Origin: Deltaproteobacteria bacterium | Lineage (GTDB): Bacteria; Desulfobacterota_B; Binatia; UBA9968 | Assembly (NCBI GenBank): GCA_022545745.1 | Contig: JACZQL010000139.1 | Span: 1-5,477 of the forward strand | DNA length: 5,477 nucleotides | Reading direction: 5' to 3' | Part shown: positions 1 to 4,901 of the stretch, in pieces | Layout of the letters: every line of letters starts with the position of its first letter | Position numbering within the stretch: position 1 is the stretch's first letter | Program-made: the position numbers and the translations under genes | The notes under the pieces: generated by a model | Seen by the model: the letters and a program-made list of their open reading frames with translations, nothing else | Database searches by the model: none | Told to the model about the DNA's origin: nothing

Positions 1-86
1 ACCTAATTATCTAAGGTTTAGCAAGATTAAACGTCGGCTTAACGGGTTGGAAGGGTGCTTTAGGTGTGATTTACCTGTGATTTCAA

Positions 87-203
87 CTAGATGCCTTTGA
101 TGCCGGCTTTTTCGAGCAATTCCAGGGCCCCTTTTACGGGCAGGGAATTTGGATTGATGATTTCAGGAAGGAAGCTAATTAAGCGGAACCGGGATAAGGG
201 CAC
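87..203 (-). other. Coding-like tail in a shifted frame after the L,D-transpeptidase
   Basis: Just past the transpeptidase stop, the minus strand in another frame reads as plausible protein for about 30 codons and ends in TAG at 87-89. It contains PEIINPNSLPVKGALELL then EKAGIKGI. If it starts at the GTG at 201-203 it would be 38 residues and overlap the transpeptidase by 29 bases. No convincing ribosome binding site precedes it. It could be the original C-terminus of the transpeptidase put out of frame by an indel, a small coupled ORF, or the 3' remnant of another gene; the NP-x-PVKxALELL pattern loosely recalls the C-terminus of dihydrodipicolinate synthase family proteins. None of these is proven. 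Positions 1-86 show no gene that I can support. Confidence 0.3.
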
Positions 204-1116
204 CCTCTTCCGCGTCGCGCAGCAAATTTCTCATCCGGCGCAGATCCACTGATAATCCCAGCTTGCGCACTTGTTTGATAAGTTCCGTGAACAAGACCAC
301 ATCCTCAGTGTTTCGGTAGCGGTAAATTTGAAAATAAGGATTACCCCCTTTGAGCCCCACCTTGGCGTGCTTGTAAGTGATCTCTACCGGTGTATTAGGG
401 GAGACCCGGGGGAAGAGAAAGGCTATATCCTCGGGGTAGAGTCTTATACAGCCGTGAGTGACCTTTCGGCCTACGGCCCAAGGATTGTTTGTCCCATGGA
501 TTCCATAGGAGGTCTTGGAGAGTCGCATCCAGTGACTACCGAGGGGGTTCTCTGGCCCTGGTGGAATCACCTTGCGTGGTTCTTCCATCTCCTCTTGAAT
601 CGACTTGGGGACATACCAAAATGGGTTTTCCCTCTTTTCCCCAATCCAATACTTCCCCGCAGGGGTATCCCAACCCTCCATCCCGATACCAAGAGGAAAG
701 GTCATCACCTCGGAGTCGGATAAATAATAGTAAAGCCTCATTTCTGGGATATTCAGGACAAAACCCCGAGTTTTCTCTTGAGGCAGGATCCAGGTGGAAG
801 GGATATTGATCTCCAGACCTACCGGCGGCAGCCAGGGATCAACACTCGGATTAGCCTGAATCAGTTCATGATAACCAAGGTGATGGAGACGAGCGATATC
901 CAGGAGGGTTTCGCCTTTCTGAACCTTGTGCCGCACAGCCTCTCCGATGATGGTCTCAACCTGACCGGCATCTTCCGCCTCGCCAGGTGAGCCATACAGA
1001 TAGACCTTCGTATTGGGTGGCCATATCTCTGGTTTCTCTTGCAAAGCTTCGGTACGATAGGTGCCCAGCACCCAAAGGAGAAACAAGGCGAGTACCAACG
1101 CTACGGTGATTTTCAT
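175..1116 (-). CDS. LysM and YkuD domain L,D-transpeptidase, membrane-anchored
   Basis: This 313-residue protein should act in the periplasm on peptidoglycan, making meso-DAP L,D-crosslinks or attaching a protein to the wall. Residues 1-19 form an uncleaved anchor or signal peptide (MKITVALVLALFLLWVLG). A LysM module spans about 63-106 (HKVQKGETLLDIARLHHLGY, then LPPVGLEINIP). The YkuD catalytic domain spans about 116-250 and has IHGT at 206-209 and THGCIRL at 220-226, so His207, His221 and the nucleophile Cys223 are present; Thr replaces the usual Ser before HGC. The last 60 residues are a basic, probably helical extension. Length and LysM-YkuD order match the ErfK/YbiS/YcfS/YnhG group of E. 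coli. The start is supported by AGGAGGT at 1127-1133, 10 nt upstream. It is transcribed divergently from the dioxygenase cluster. Whether it crosslinks peptidoglycan or anchors a lipoprotein cannot be decided from sequence. Confidence 0.93.
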   Translation of the reverse strand: MKITVALVLALFLLWVLGTYRTEALQEKPEIWPPNTKVYLYGSPGEAEDAGQVETIIGEAVRHKVQKGETLLDIARLHHLGYHELIQANPSVDPWLPPVGLEINIPSTWILPQEKTRGFVLNIPEMRLYYYLSDSEVMTFPLGIGMEGWDTPAGKYWIGEKRENPFWYVPKSIQEEMEEPRKVIPPGPENPLGSHWMRLSKTSYGIHGTNNPWAVGRKVTHGCIRLYPEDIAFLFPRVSPNTPVEITYKHAKVGLKGGNPYFQIYRYRNTEDVVLFTELIKQVRKLGLSVDLRRMRNLLRDAEEGALIPVPLN

Positions 1117-1126
1117 AGACGGCCTT

Positions 1127-1160
1127 ACCTCCTATATAGTGCCTCTTCGCCCCAAGTCAA
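1127..1160 (-). promoter_or_regulatory. Possible promoter and ribosome binding site of the L,D-transpeptidase gene
   Basis: On the minus strand TTGACT (1155-1160) lies 16 nt before TATATA (1133-1138), resembling sigma-70 -35 and -10 boxes. The strong AGGAGGT (1127-1133) touches the -10 box. If the boxes are used, the RNA would start near 1126 and lose most of that ribosome binding site. The ribosome binding site is therefore convincing, while the promoter assignment is doubtful. Confidence 0.3.
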
Positions 1161-1164
1161 GCGG

Positions 1165-1191
1165 TTGATTTTTCCTCAGGCGGGTTATAGG
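1165..1191 (+). promoter_or_regulatory. Weak candidate promoter for the dioxygenase cluster
   Basis: TTGATT at 1165-1170 and TATAGG at 1186-1191 are separated by 15 nt, shorter than the preferred 17. This is the only -35/-10-like pair I see ahead of the plus-strand genes. It overlaps the tRNA-like sequence, which may explain the TATAGG by itself. Confidence 0.2.
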
Positions 1192-1203
1192 ATTCGAACC
1201 TTG
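1179..1203 (-). other. tRNA 3'-end-like remnant (T arm plus acceptor strand)
   Basis: Read on the minus strand, positions 1200-1190 give GGTTCGAATCC, the classic T-arm sequence with loop TTCGAAT. It is followed by TAT (completing a CCTAT 3' stem strand) and AACCCGC, which would fit the 3' acceptor strand of a tRNA. The 5' stem strand is CAAGG, so only three of five T-stem pairs form. There is no CCA, and no anticodon or D arm upstream. It is therefore not a functional tRNA. Such 3' fragments are typical of integrase attachment sites or decayed tRNA genes, but a chance match is possible. Confidence 0.35.
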
Positions 1204-1225
1204 ACGATAGAAAGGTAACGGACCT

Positions 1226-2089
1226 ATGCCTCTTGTGAATGCACTGGCTGCTAGCCATGCGCCCAACATCCTTATGGAGCCGGGTGCAGAGTGGGACGAC
1301 TTTATAAAGCTCCACTACCGCATGGCGCCGCATACGTCGGGGTCTGGACCCTCTCTGGAGGTGCAAAAAAAACTTCGAACGGATGCTGAAAAGGCCTTCG
1401 ACGTGCTTCGCGGAGAGCTGAACGACTCCCGCCCGGATGTACTGATCGTCGTAGCCAATGACCAGTTTGTTAATTTCTTCTATAACAATATTCCAACCTT
1501 TTACGTGACCTTAGCCGACGAGGTCGAAGGGCAATTCACCCGGCATCACTTTCATTACCGAAACCATAAAGAGCTGGGCCAAGCCATCCTCAAGGCCGGC
1601 TTGGAAAAGGGAATCGACCTGTCCTTTGGGAGCTATGTGGAGTTACAACACACGCAGGTTGTCCCACTCTTTTTTGTCCTGCCAGAGCCCACTATCCCAA
1701 TCCTTCCCATCTTTGTGAACACCTGGGTAAGTCCGCTGCCTACGCCCCTTCGATGCTACCGTCTAGGAGAGGTCATCCGAGAGGTTGCCGAGCAGCGCAC
1801 GGAACGAGTGGCTATTTTGGCCACGGGTGGGCTCTCGCACTTTCCCGGTTCCCCAAAGATCGGGGAGATCGACACGGAATTCGACCATAAGCTTATGCAA
1901 ATCATGCGTGAGGGTAGAGGCAGGACCCTAACGGAACACTCTCCGGATTATTTCTTTCAGGCGGGGAACTCGGAGTTCCTCAACTGGATGGTTGTTTTAG
2001 GGGTGGTGGGTGATGCCAAGGCTGCGGCGACTTTTTACATGCCTGACCACGTGGCTACGGGTTGGGGGTTCGCTAGCTGGAAGCTCTAA
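1226..2089 (+). CDS. LigB-type class III extradiol dioxygenase, catalytic (beta) subunit
   Basis: This 287-residue protein belongs to the LigB/MhpB superfamily of non-haem Fe(II) extradiol ring-cleavage dioxygenases, which open catechol-type rings with O2 in the cytoplasm. Visible signatures are SHAPNI with the first metal His (His11); NDQFVNFFYNNIPTF at 78-92; QHTQVVPL with His142; the GGLSHFPGSP block with catalytic-type His205; and GNSEFLNW with the metal Glu250. In LigB the second segment reads NDH and in MhpB PDH, where His is an iron ligand; here that position is Gln80. Some uncharacterised relatives seem to share DQ, so this may mark a subfamily rather than a dead enzyme. The start is supported by AAAGG at 1211-1215. 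It is followed by the LigA-type subunit gene, giving the order beta-alpha. The substrate cannot be inferred. Confidence 0.85.
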   Translation: MPLVNALAASHAPNILMEPGAEWDDFIKLHYRMAPHTSGSGPSLEVQKKLRTDAEKAFDVLRGELNDSRPDVLIVVANDQFVNFFYNNIPTFYVTLADEVEGQFTRHHFHYRNHKELGQAILKAGLEKGIDLSFGSYVELQHTQVVPLFFVLPEPTIPILPIFVNTWVSPLPTPLRCYRLGEVIREVAEQRTERVAILATGGLSHFPGSPKIGEIDTEFDHKLMQIMREGRGRTLTEHSPDYFFQAGNSEFLNWMVVLGVVGDAKAAATFYMPDHVATGWGFASWKL

Positions 2090-2100
2090 GGACGTAAATG

Positions 2101-2175
2101 GTTACTCGTCAATAGTCAATCGTGAGATTGGGGTTGAGCTGTGGGACTAATAACCATTAACTAATGACTAATAAC
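2101..2175. repeat. Degenerate heptamer repeats between the dioxygenase subunit genes
   Basis: The gap between the two subunit genes breaks into 7-base units. GTCAATA and GTCAATC are adjacent at 2108-2121, and GACTAAT, AACCATT, AACTAAT, GACTAAT run consecutively at 2145-2172. GACTAATAAC recurs at 2145-2154 and 2166-2175, exactly 21 bases apart. An exact 8-base inverted repeat, AATGGTTA (2097-2104) and TAACCATT (2151-2158), flanks the middle part. No terminator is evident, so read-through transcription is plausible. Confidence 0.7.
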
Positions 2176-2191
2176 TGCGTCGGAGACGCTT

Positions 2192-2437
2192 ATGAGCAGT
2201 TACCATCTAAATCGATTTTTATTTGACTTAAAGATGAACGAAGCCACGTTGAAGCAGGCACGGGCTGATCTCAGTGCGGCCATGAGTCCATACGACCTCA
2301 GTCCGGAAGAAAAAGACGCACTGAGTAACCTAGACCCCAAGCGGTTGAGCCAACTGGGGGCACACGGCATGCTTGCCCTTTGGATCATGCAATTGGACCC
2401 TGAGTTTCAAACGAATACTTATTGGACGCAAAAATGA
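2192..2437 (+). CDS. LigA-type small (alpha) subunit of extradiol dioxygenase
   Basis: This 81-residue protein matches the LigA family, the small helical subunit that caps the active site of LigB-type enzymes. The signature runs from YHLNRFLFDLKMNEATL at 4-20, through SPYDLSPEEKDAL near 32-44, to a helix with LSQLGAHGMLALWIMQL near 52-68. In known LigAB this subunit helps form the substrate pocket and has no metal site. GGAG at 2182-2185, 6 nt before the ATG, supports the start. It lies 102 nt after the catalytic subunit gene and very probably forms a heteromer with it. The stop codon sits between two copies of GACGCAAA (2425-2432 and 2442-2449), so the last residues (WTQK) may be encoded by repeat sequence that has run into the gene end. 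Confidence 0.82.
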   Translation: MSSYHLNRFLFDLKMNEATLKQARADLSAAMSPYDLSPEEKDALSNLDPKRLSQLGAHGMLALWIMQLDPEFQTNTYWTQK

Positions 2438-2496
2438 CAGAGACGCAAAGAGCAAGGCGATAACAGTAGGCAGTATGCAGTGGGCAGTTAGCAGTC
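2425..2496. repeat. Heptamer-type repeats after the LigA-type gene
   Basis: GACGCAAA occurs at 2425-2432 (inside the end of the upstream gene) and at 2442-2449. A clean array of 7-base units follows: GGCAGTA, TGCAGTG, GGCAGTT, AGCAGTC at 2469-2496, with consensus NGCAGTN and a weaker unit AACAGTA just before. From here to 2576 the DNA is A- and G-rich on this strand with no gene that I can support. Confidence 0.7.
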
Positions 2497-2584
2497 AAGA
2501 AAAAGAGAAAGACAGGCAGCAGGAAGAAGCAGAGACAGTGTTAAGTGTAAAGTGTTGAGCGAAGAAGCAATCAGTTAAGCGCAA

Positions 2585-2642
2585 GGCGCAGAGCTCATAG
2601 CGTCCTAATGCTGCTTGCTATTCGCGCTATGCGCTTTGCTCT
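2585..2642. repeat. Imperfect inverted repeat within the intergenic repeat region
   Basis: Positions 2585-2602 pair with 2625-2642. CATAGCG (2596-2602) matches CGCTATG (2625-2631) exactly, followed by a further run of pairs with two mismatches and two G-T wobbles, around a 22-base loop. No T tract follows, so an intrinsic terminator is unlikely. It may be a transcript structure or simply inverted copies of the heptamer family. Confidence 0.5.
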
Positions 2643-2675
2643 ATGTCCTATGCACCGATCACTGATAGCTGAAAG
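2627..2675. repeat. Third heptamer array, upstream of the SDR gene
   Basis: CTATGCG, CTTTGCT, CTATGTC, CTATGCA run back to back at 2627-2654, then CCGATCA, CTGATAG, CTGAAAG to 2675, all in 7-base register. The sequence differs from the two upstream arrays but the period is the same. It ends just before the ribosome binding site of the SDR gene. Confidence 0.65.
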
Positions 2676-2698
2676 CTTCGAGGAGGTTTAAGAAAAAA

Positions 2699-3490
2699 AT
2701 GGATCTTGGACTGAAGGGGAAGGTGGCGCTAGTAGCTAGCTCGAGTCAGGGCATGGGGCGGGCAATCGCCCTGGGTTTTGCCCGTGAGGGAGTCAAGGTA
2801 AGCATCTGTGCCAGGGGTGAAGCGGGGATCCAAGAGGCGGCTGAGTCCATTCGCCGCGAAACCGGCACCGACGTCCTTCCAATAGTCGCCGACATGACTC
2901 GCTCCGAGGATATTAAGAATTTTGTCGCTAAGACTGCGGAGAAGTTCGGCCGGATCGATATCGTGTTAACCAACGCGGGCGGACCACCGCCAGGCGAGTT
3001 CATAAAATTGACGGATGCTGATTGGGAAAAGGCCTTTGAGCTCAGCTTTCTAAGTACGCTCAGGCTTACGCGCGAGACGGTACCACACCTGCGCAAAGTC
3101 GGCGGGGGACGCATCATTAATCTCAGCTCCTATGCAGTTAAAGAACCCATCACCGGTCTCGTCCTTTCAAACGCTATCCGCAATGCGGTCATCGGCCTAG
3201 CCAAGACACTCTCCCGCGAGTTGGCGAAAGATCATATCCTCATCAACAATGTTTGTCCGGGCAGAATCGATACGGAGCGTCACCGCAAGCTCAATGAAGA
3301 TCGTGCCAAACGCTGGAACCGTCCACTGGAAGAGGTTAATAAGGAGATGAAGGAGGAAGTCCCCTTGGGTCGCTACGGGGAATCTGCAGAGGTGGCAGAC
3401 CTGGTGCTCTTTCTCGCCTCCGAGCGAGCAAGTTATATTACCGGCACGACCATTCAGATCGACGGGGGGTTGGTTAGGTCAACCTATTAG
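2699..3490 (+). CDS. SDR-fold oxidoreductase-like protein with degenerate catalytic tetrad
   Basis: This 263-residue, full-length classical short-chain dehydrogenase/reductase has a Rossmann fold. ASSSQGMG at 13-20 replaces the usual TGxxxGxG, NAGGPPPG is at 92-99, and the C-terminal ITGTTIQIDGG (247-257) is typical of FabG-like proteins. Aligned on E. coli FabG (Ser138-Tyr151-Lys155), Ser144 is kept, but the Tyr position is Ser157 and the Lys position is Arg161 within LSNAIRNAVIGL; the tetrad Asn is probably Ser116. This matches a known branch of beta-ketoacyl-ACP-reductase-like SDRs described as lacking perfect cofactor and active-site motifs. It may have different chemistry, a binding role or no reductase activity. 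AGGAGGT at 2681-2687, 11 nt before the ATG, firmly sets the start. It lies downstream of the dioxygenase genes, 21 nt before the next ORF. Confidence 0.85.
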   Translation: MDLGLKGKVALVASSSQGMGRAIALGFAREGVKVSICARGEAGIQEAAESIRRETGTDVLPIVADMTRSEDIKNFVAKTAEKFGRIDIVLTNAGGPPPGEFIKLTDADWEKAFELSFLSTLRLTRETVPHLRKVGGGRIINLSSYAVKEPITGLVLSNAIRNAVIGLAKTLSRELAKDHILINNVCPGRIDTERHRKLNEDRAKRWNRPLEEVNKEMKEEVPLGRYGESAEVADLVLFLASERASYITGTTIQIDGGLVRSTY

Positions 3491-3511
3491 ACAGTAGAGG
3501 TTAGGAGAGAC

Positions 3512-3844
3512 ATGGTGCTTTACTTTATCCAATGGGATCTTCCGGACCAACAGGTTAATCTCACCATCTACGCCAACAAAGCAAAAAACGACTGGTTGCC
3601 CCTAACCCTCAGCTACGAAGGTGTCAAGGAGGTCCGCAACTATCGAAATCCGCTGGAAGTGACACCGCAGGTTGCCATCAGTATTGAATTCGAATCCATT
3701 GATAACTGGCGGAGCTATATTGATTCTCAGGACTATATTCGCATCATGCGTGAGCTACGGATCCTTGGTTGCCACAACTTCACCGCTCGTCTCTGGGCCC
3801 CGTCGAAATATTTCCCCGAAACGCTTACCCCCGAAGGCAAGTAG
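3512..3844 (+). CDS. Small conserved-looking protein, possible ferredoxin-like (ABM/EthD-type) fold
   Basis: I do not recognise a named family for this 110-residue cytoplasmic protein, which has no signal or membrane segment. Its pattern suggests beta (2-8), helix (about 15-32), beta (36-44, GVKEVRNYR), beta (51-60, PQVAISIEF), helix (61-83) and beta (88-95, NFTARLWAP). This resembles dimeric alpha-beta barrel proteins such as ABM or EthD domains, often found beside oxygenases and aromatic-degradation genes. That is inference from pattern only. It follows the SDR gene by 21 nt and is probably co-transcribed. GGAG at 3504-3507 is only 4 nt from the ATG; the next codon, GTG at 3515, would give a more usual 7-nt spacing, so the true start may be one codon later. 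Confidence 0.75.
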   Translation: MVLYFIQWDLPDQQVNLTIYANKAKNDWLPLTLSYEGVKEVRNYRNPLEVTPQVAISIEFESIDNWRSYIDSQDYIRIMRELRILGCHNFTARLWAPSKYFPETLTPEGK

Positions 3845-3952
3845 GGGATAGGCCGCAGACTGTTATAAATCTATGATTGGCCTTAGAGTGCGCTTCGACT
3901 AGCCCTACGGGGAGCTCATTTGGGCCCTGCTGAGCAATTGATTGTAAAGCTT

Positions 3953-3984
3953 GGGCTCAGAGCCGCTCTGGGCTTGGCTTTCCG
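3953..3984 (+). terminator. Candidate terminator after the four-gene cluster
   Basis: GCTCAGAG (3955-3962) pairs with CTCTGGGC (3966-3973) around a 3-base CCG loop, with one G-T wobble and two further possible wobble pairs outside. The following TTGGCTTT is only moderately T-rich. It lies 110 nt after the last gene of the cluster, in a sensible place to end that transcript. Confidence 0.4.
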
Positions 3985-4027
3985 GCGCACAAAAAGCTCA
4001 CCTGTTTAAAATCGTTAATCATCGTTG

Positions 4028-4061
4028 GGAGGTGAACAGACAGATGAATAAGATCGCCTAA
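4028..4061 (+). other. Strong ribosome binding site before a five-codon frame
   Basis: GGGAGGTGA (4028-4036) precedes ATG at 4044 by 7 nt, an excellent translation start, but the frame stops after MNKIA. In the same frame after the TAA, codons read RKREEE, another TAA, then about 20 more sense codons. This looks like the start of a small gene broken by stop mutations, or a short leader peptide. I cannot choose between them. Confidence 0.25.
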
Positions 4062-4224
4062 AGGAAACGAGAAGAAGAGTAAGAGGCTATCTCAGTGCAG
4101 GGAGAAAAGACCGCCGCGGAGCGGTGTAGTTCATCGACACTTTAATTATGTTTCTCACCCGAAGTTGAAGGCCCGGTCATTCTTTCCTTGCGAAGAGTTA
4201 CCTTAAGGATAAACCGACTGGAGC

Positions 4225-4305
4225 GTGGTTCCAGCCAAGAATCCTACTAAGTTCTGCTCCTTTTGCGGTCAGTCTCTGAGGGTTGATGGCCATAACATTC
4301 TTTAA
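4225..4305 (+). other. Short frame with CxxCG zinc-ribbon-like motif
   Basis: A 26-codon frame from a GTG at 4225 to TAA at 4303-4305 contains KFCSFCGQSL, typical of one half of a zinc ribbon. The same frame upstream reads coding-like sequence (SHPKLKARSFFPCEELP) but is interrupted by TAA at 4203-4205 and TAA at 4209-4211. AAGGA at 4205-4209 is a poorly spaced ribosome binding site. It is probably the tail of a decayed small gene, and less likely a functional micro-protein. It ends directly before the ribosome binding site of the phosphatase gene. Confidence 0.3.
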
Positions 4306-4314
4306 TAGGAGAAC

Positions 4315-4767
4315 ATGCAAAGTAAAGAGATGTATTGGATTACAAAAAACTTAGCGGTGGGAGGTCTCAGTGCTGTTGCATTGACAGACCAATCGACCGC
4401 GGTTCTCAATCTGTGTGAGGATCAGTCCTATAGGCCTCCGTCCGCAGATTTTTCTCACAATGGTTTTCCAGATTCTCAGCCCTTTCCACTCCAGAAGGTG
4501 TGGGAATGCGTACGATGGATCGAGCAGGAGACATCCAATGGGCACAAGGTTCTAGTCCATTGTGCGGAGGGTAATTCCCGCTCCGTATCAGTCGTTATGG
4601 CCTACCTTCTTTACAAAGGTTATAGCCTGGACGAAGCTAAAAAAATGATTGTTACAAAGAAACCGTTTTGTACCCAGGGAGGAAGACCTACGACAGAACC
4701 CCAGTATTTTCAGGAAGAATTCCTCACCCAATGGCAAAGGTACCTTCGTGAACAGAATGCTTCTTAA
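4315..4767 (+). CDS. Dual-specificity (DSP)-type protein phosphatase
   Basis: This 150-residue cytoplasmic phosphatase of the cysteine-dependent PTP superfamily hydrolyses phosphoester bonds through a phosphocysteine intermediate. The P-loop VHCAEGNSRS spans 81-90, giving nucleophile Cys83 and phosphate-binding Arg89 in the HCx5RS signature. Asp53 in FPDSQPFPL is the likely general acid. The helix after the P-loop (SVVMAYLLYKGYSLDEAKKMI) is typical of dual-specificity phosphatases, and the length matches a minimal single-domain DSP. It may act on phosphoproteins, but lipid or RNA phosphate cannot be excluded. AGGAG at 4307-4311 lies only 3 nt before the ATG; the next ATG (4330) is too far from it, so 4315 is kept. 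It stands alone between two non-coding gaps, with no cognate kinase in view. Confidence 0.9.
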   Translation: MQSKEMYWITKNLAVGGLSAVALTDQSTAVLNLCEDQSYRPPSADFSHNGFPDSQPFPLQKVWECVRWIEQETSNGHKVLVHCAEGNSRSVSVVMAYLLYKGYSLDEAKKMIVTKKPFCTQGGRPTTEPQYFQEEFLTQWQRYLREQNAS

Positions 4768-4787
4768 GTTTTAAACACTCCATAACT

Positions 4788-4844
4788 CAGCTCACTACTG
4801 TCAAATTATCATGGAAAAGAGTCCCGAGCTGTTGGTTTTTTCTT
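4788..4844 (+). terminator. Possible terminator after the phosphatase gene
   Basis: CAGCTC (4788-4793) and GAGCTG (4826-4831) are complementary and are followed at once by TTGGTTTTTTCTT. The T tract is convincing, but the 32-base loop is long for an intrinsic terminator. Confidence 0.35.
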
Positions 4845-4901
4845 AATCATGCTCTGCTACGGAATGGATATCAATCCTTACGAGAATTGGAGGGTTTGAA
4901 A

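Larger units (their letters stand above)
3845..4314. other. Long intergenic region with hairpin and scraps of short frames
   Basis: No standard-length gene is visible in these 470 bases. They contain a candidate terminator (3953-3984), a strong ribosome binding site followed by a five-codon frame (4028-4061), an open stretch without a start (about 4045-4206), and a short zinc-ribbon-like frame (4225-4305). Short palindromes occur at 4110-4125 (ACCGC/GCGGT) and 4218-4234 (CTGGA/TCCAG). It could hold a decayed small gene or a leader for the phosphatase gene. Confidence 0.5.

Noticed and set aside
271..990. Three plus-strand ORFs (271-723, 489-809, 778-990)
   Set aside because: They lie antisense to the well-supported L,D-transpeptidase gene, overlap each other and show no domain.
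1179..1203. Functional tRNA gene
   Set aside because: Only a T-arm and acceptor-like end are present; two T-stem pairs fail and no anticodon or D arm can be found beside it.
1157..1366. Minus-strand ORF of 69 residues across the divergent region
   Set aside because: It overlaps the start of the dioxygenase gene and the tRNA-like remnant, with no domain.
2373..2558. Plus-strand ORF of 61 residues overlapping the end of the LigA-type gene
   Set aside because: It is out of frame with that gene and most of it translates heptamer repeat and purine-rich DNA; there is no ribosome binding site or domain.
2101..2675. CRISPR array
   Set aside because: The repeats are 7-base, degenerate and contiguous, without 20-40 base direct repeats and unique spacers, and no cas gene is present.
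2746..3117. Minus-strand ORF of 123 residues inside the SDR gene
   Set aside because: It is the antisense frame of an intact SDR gene, rich in Pro, Ser and Arg, with no recognisable motif.
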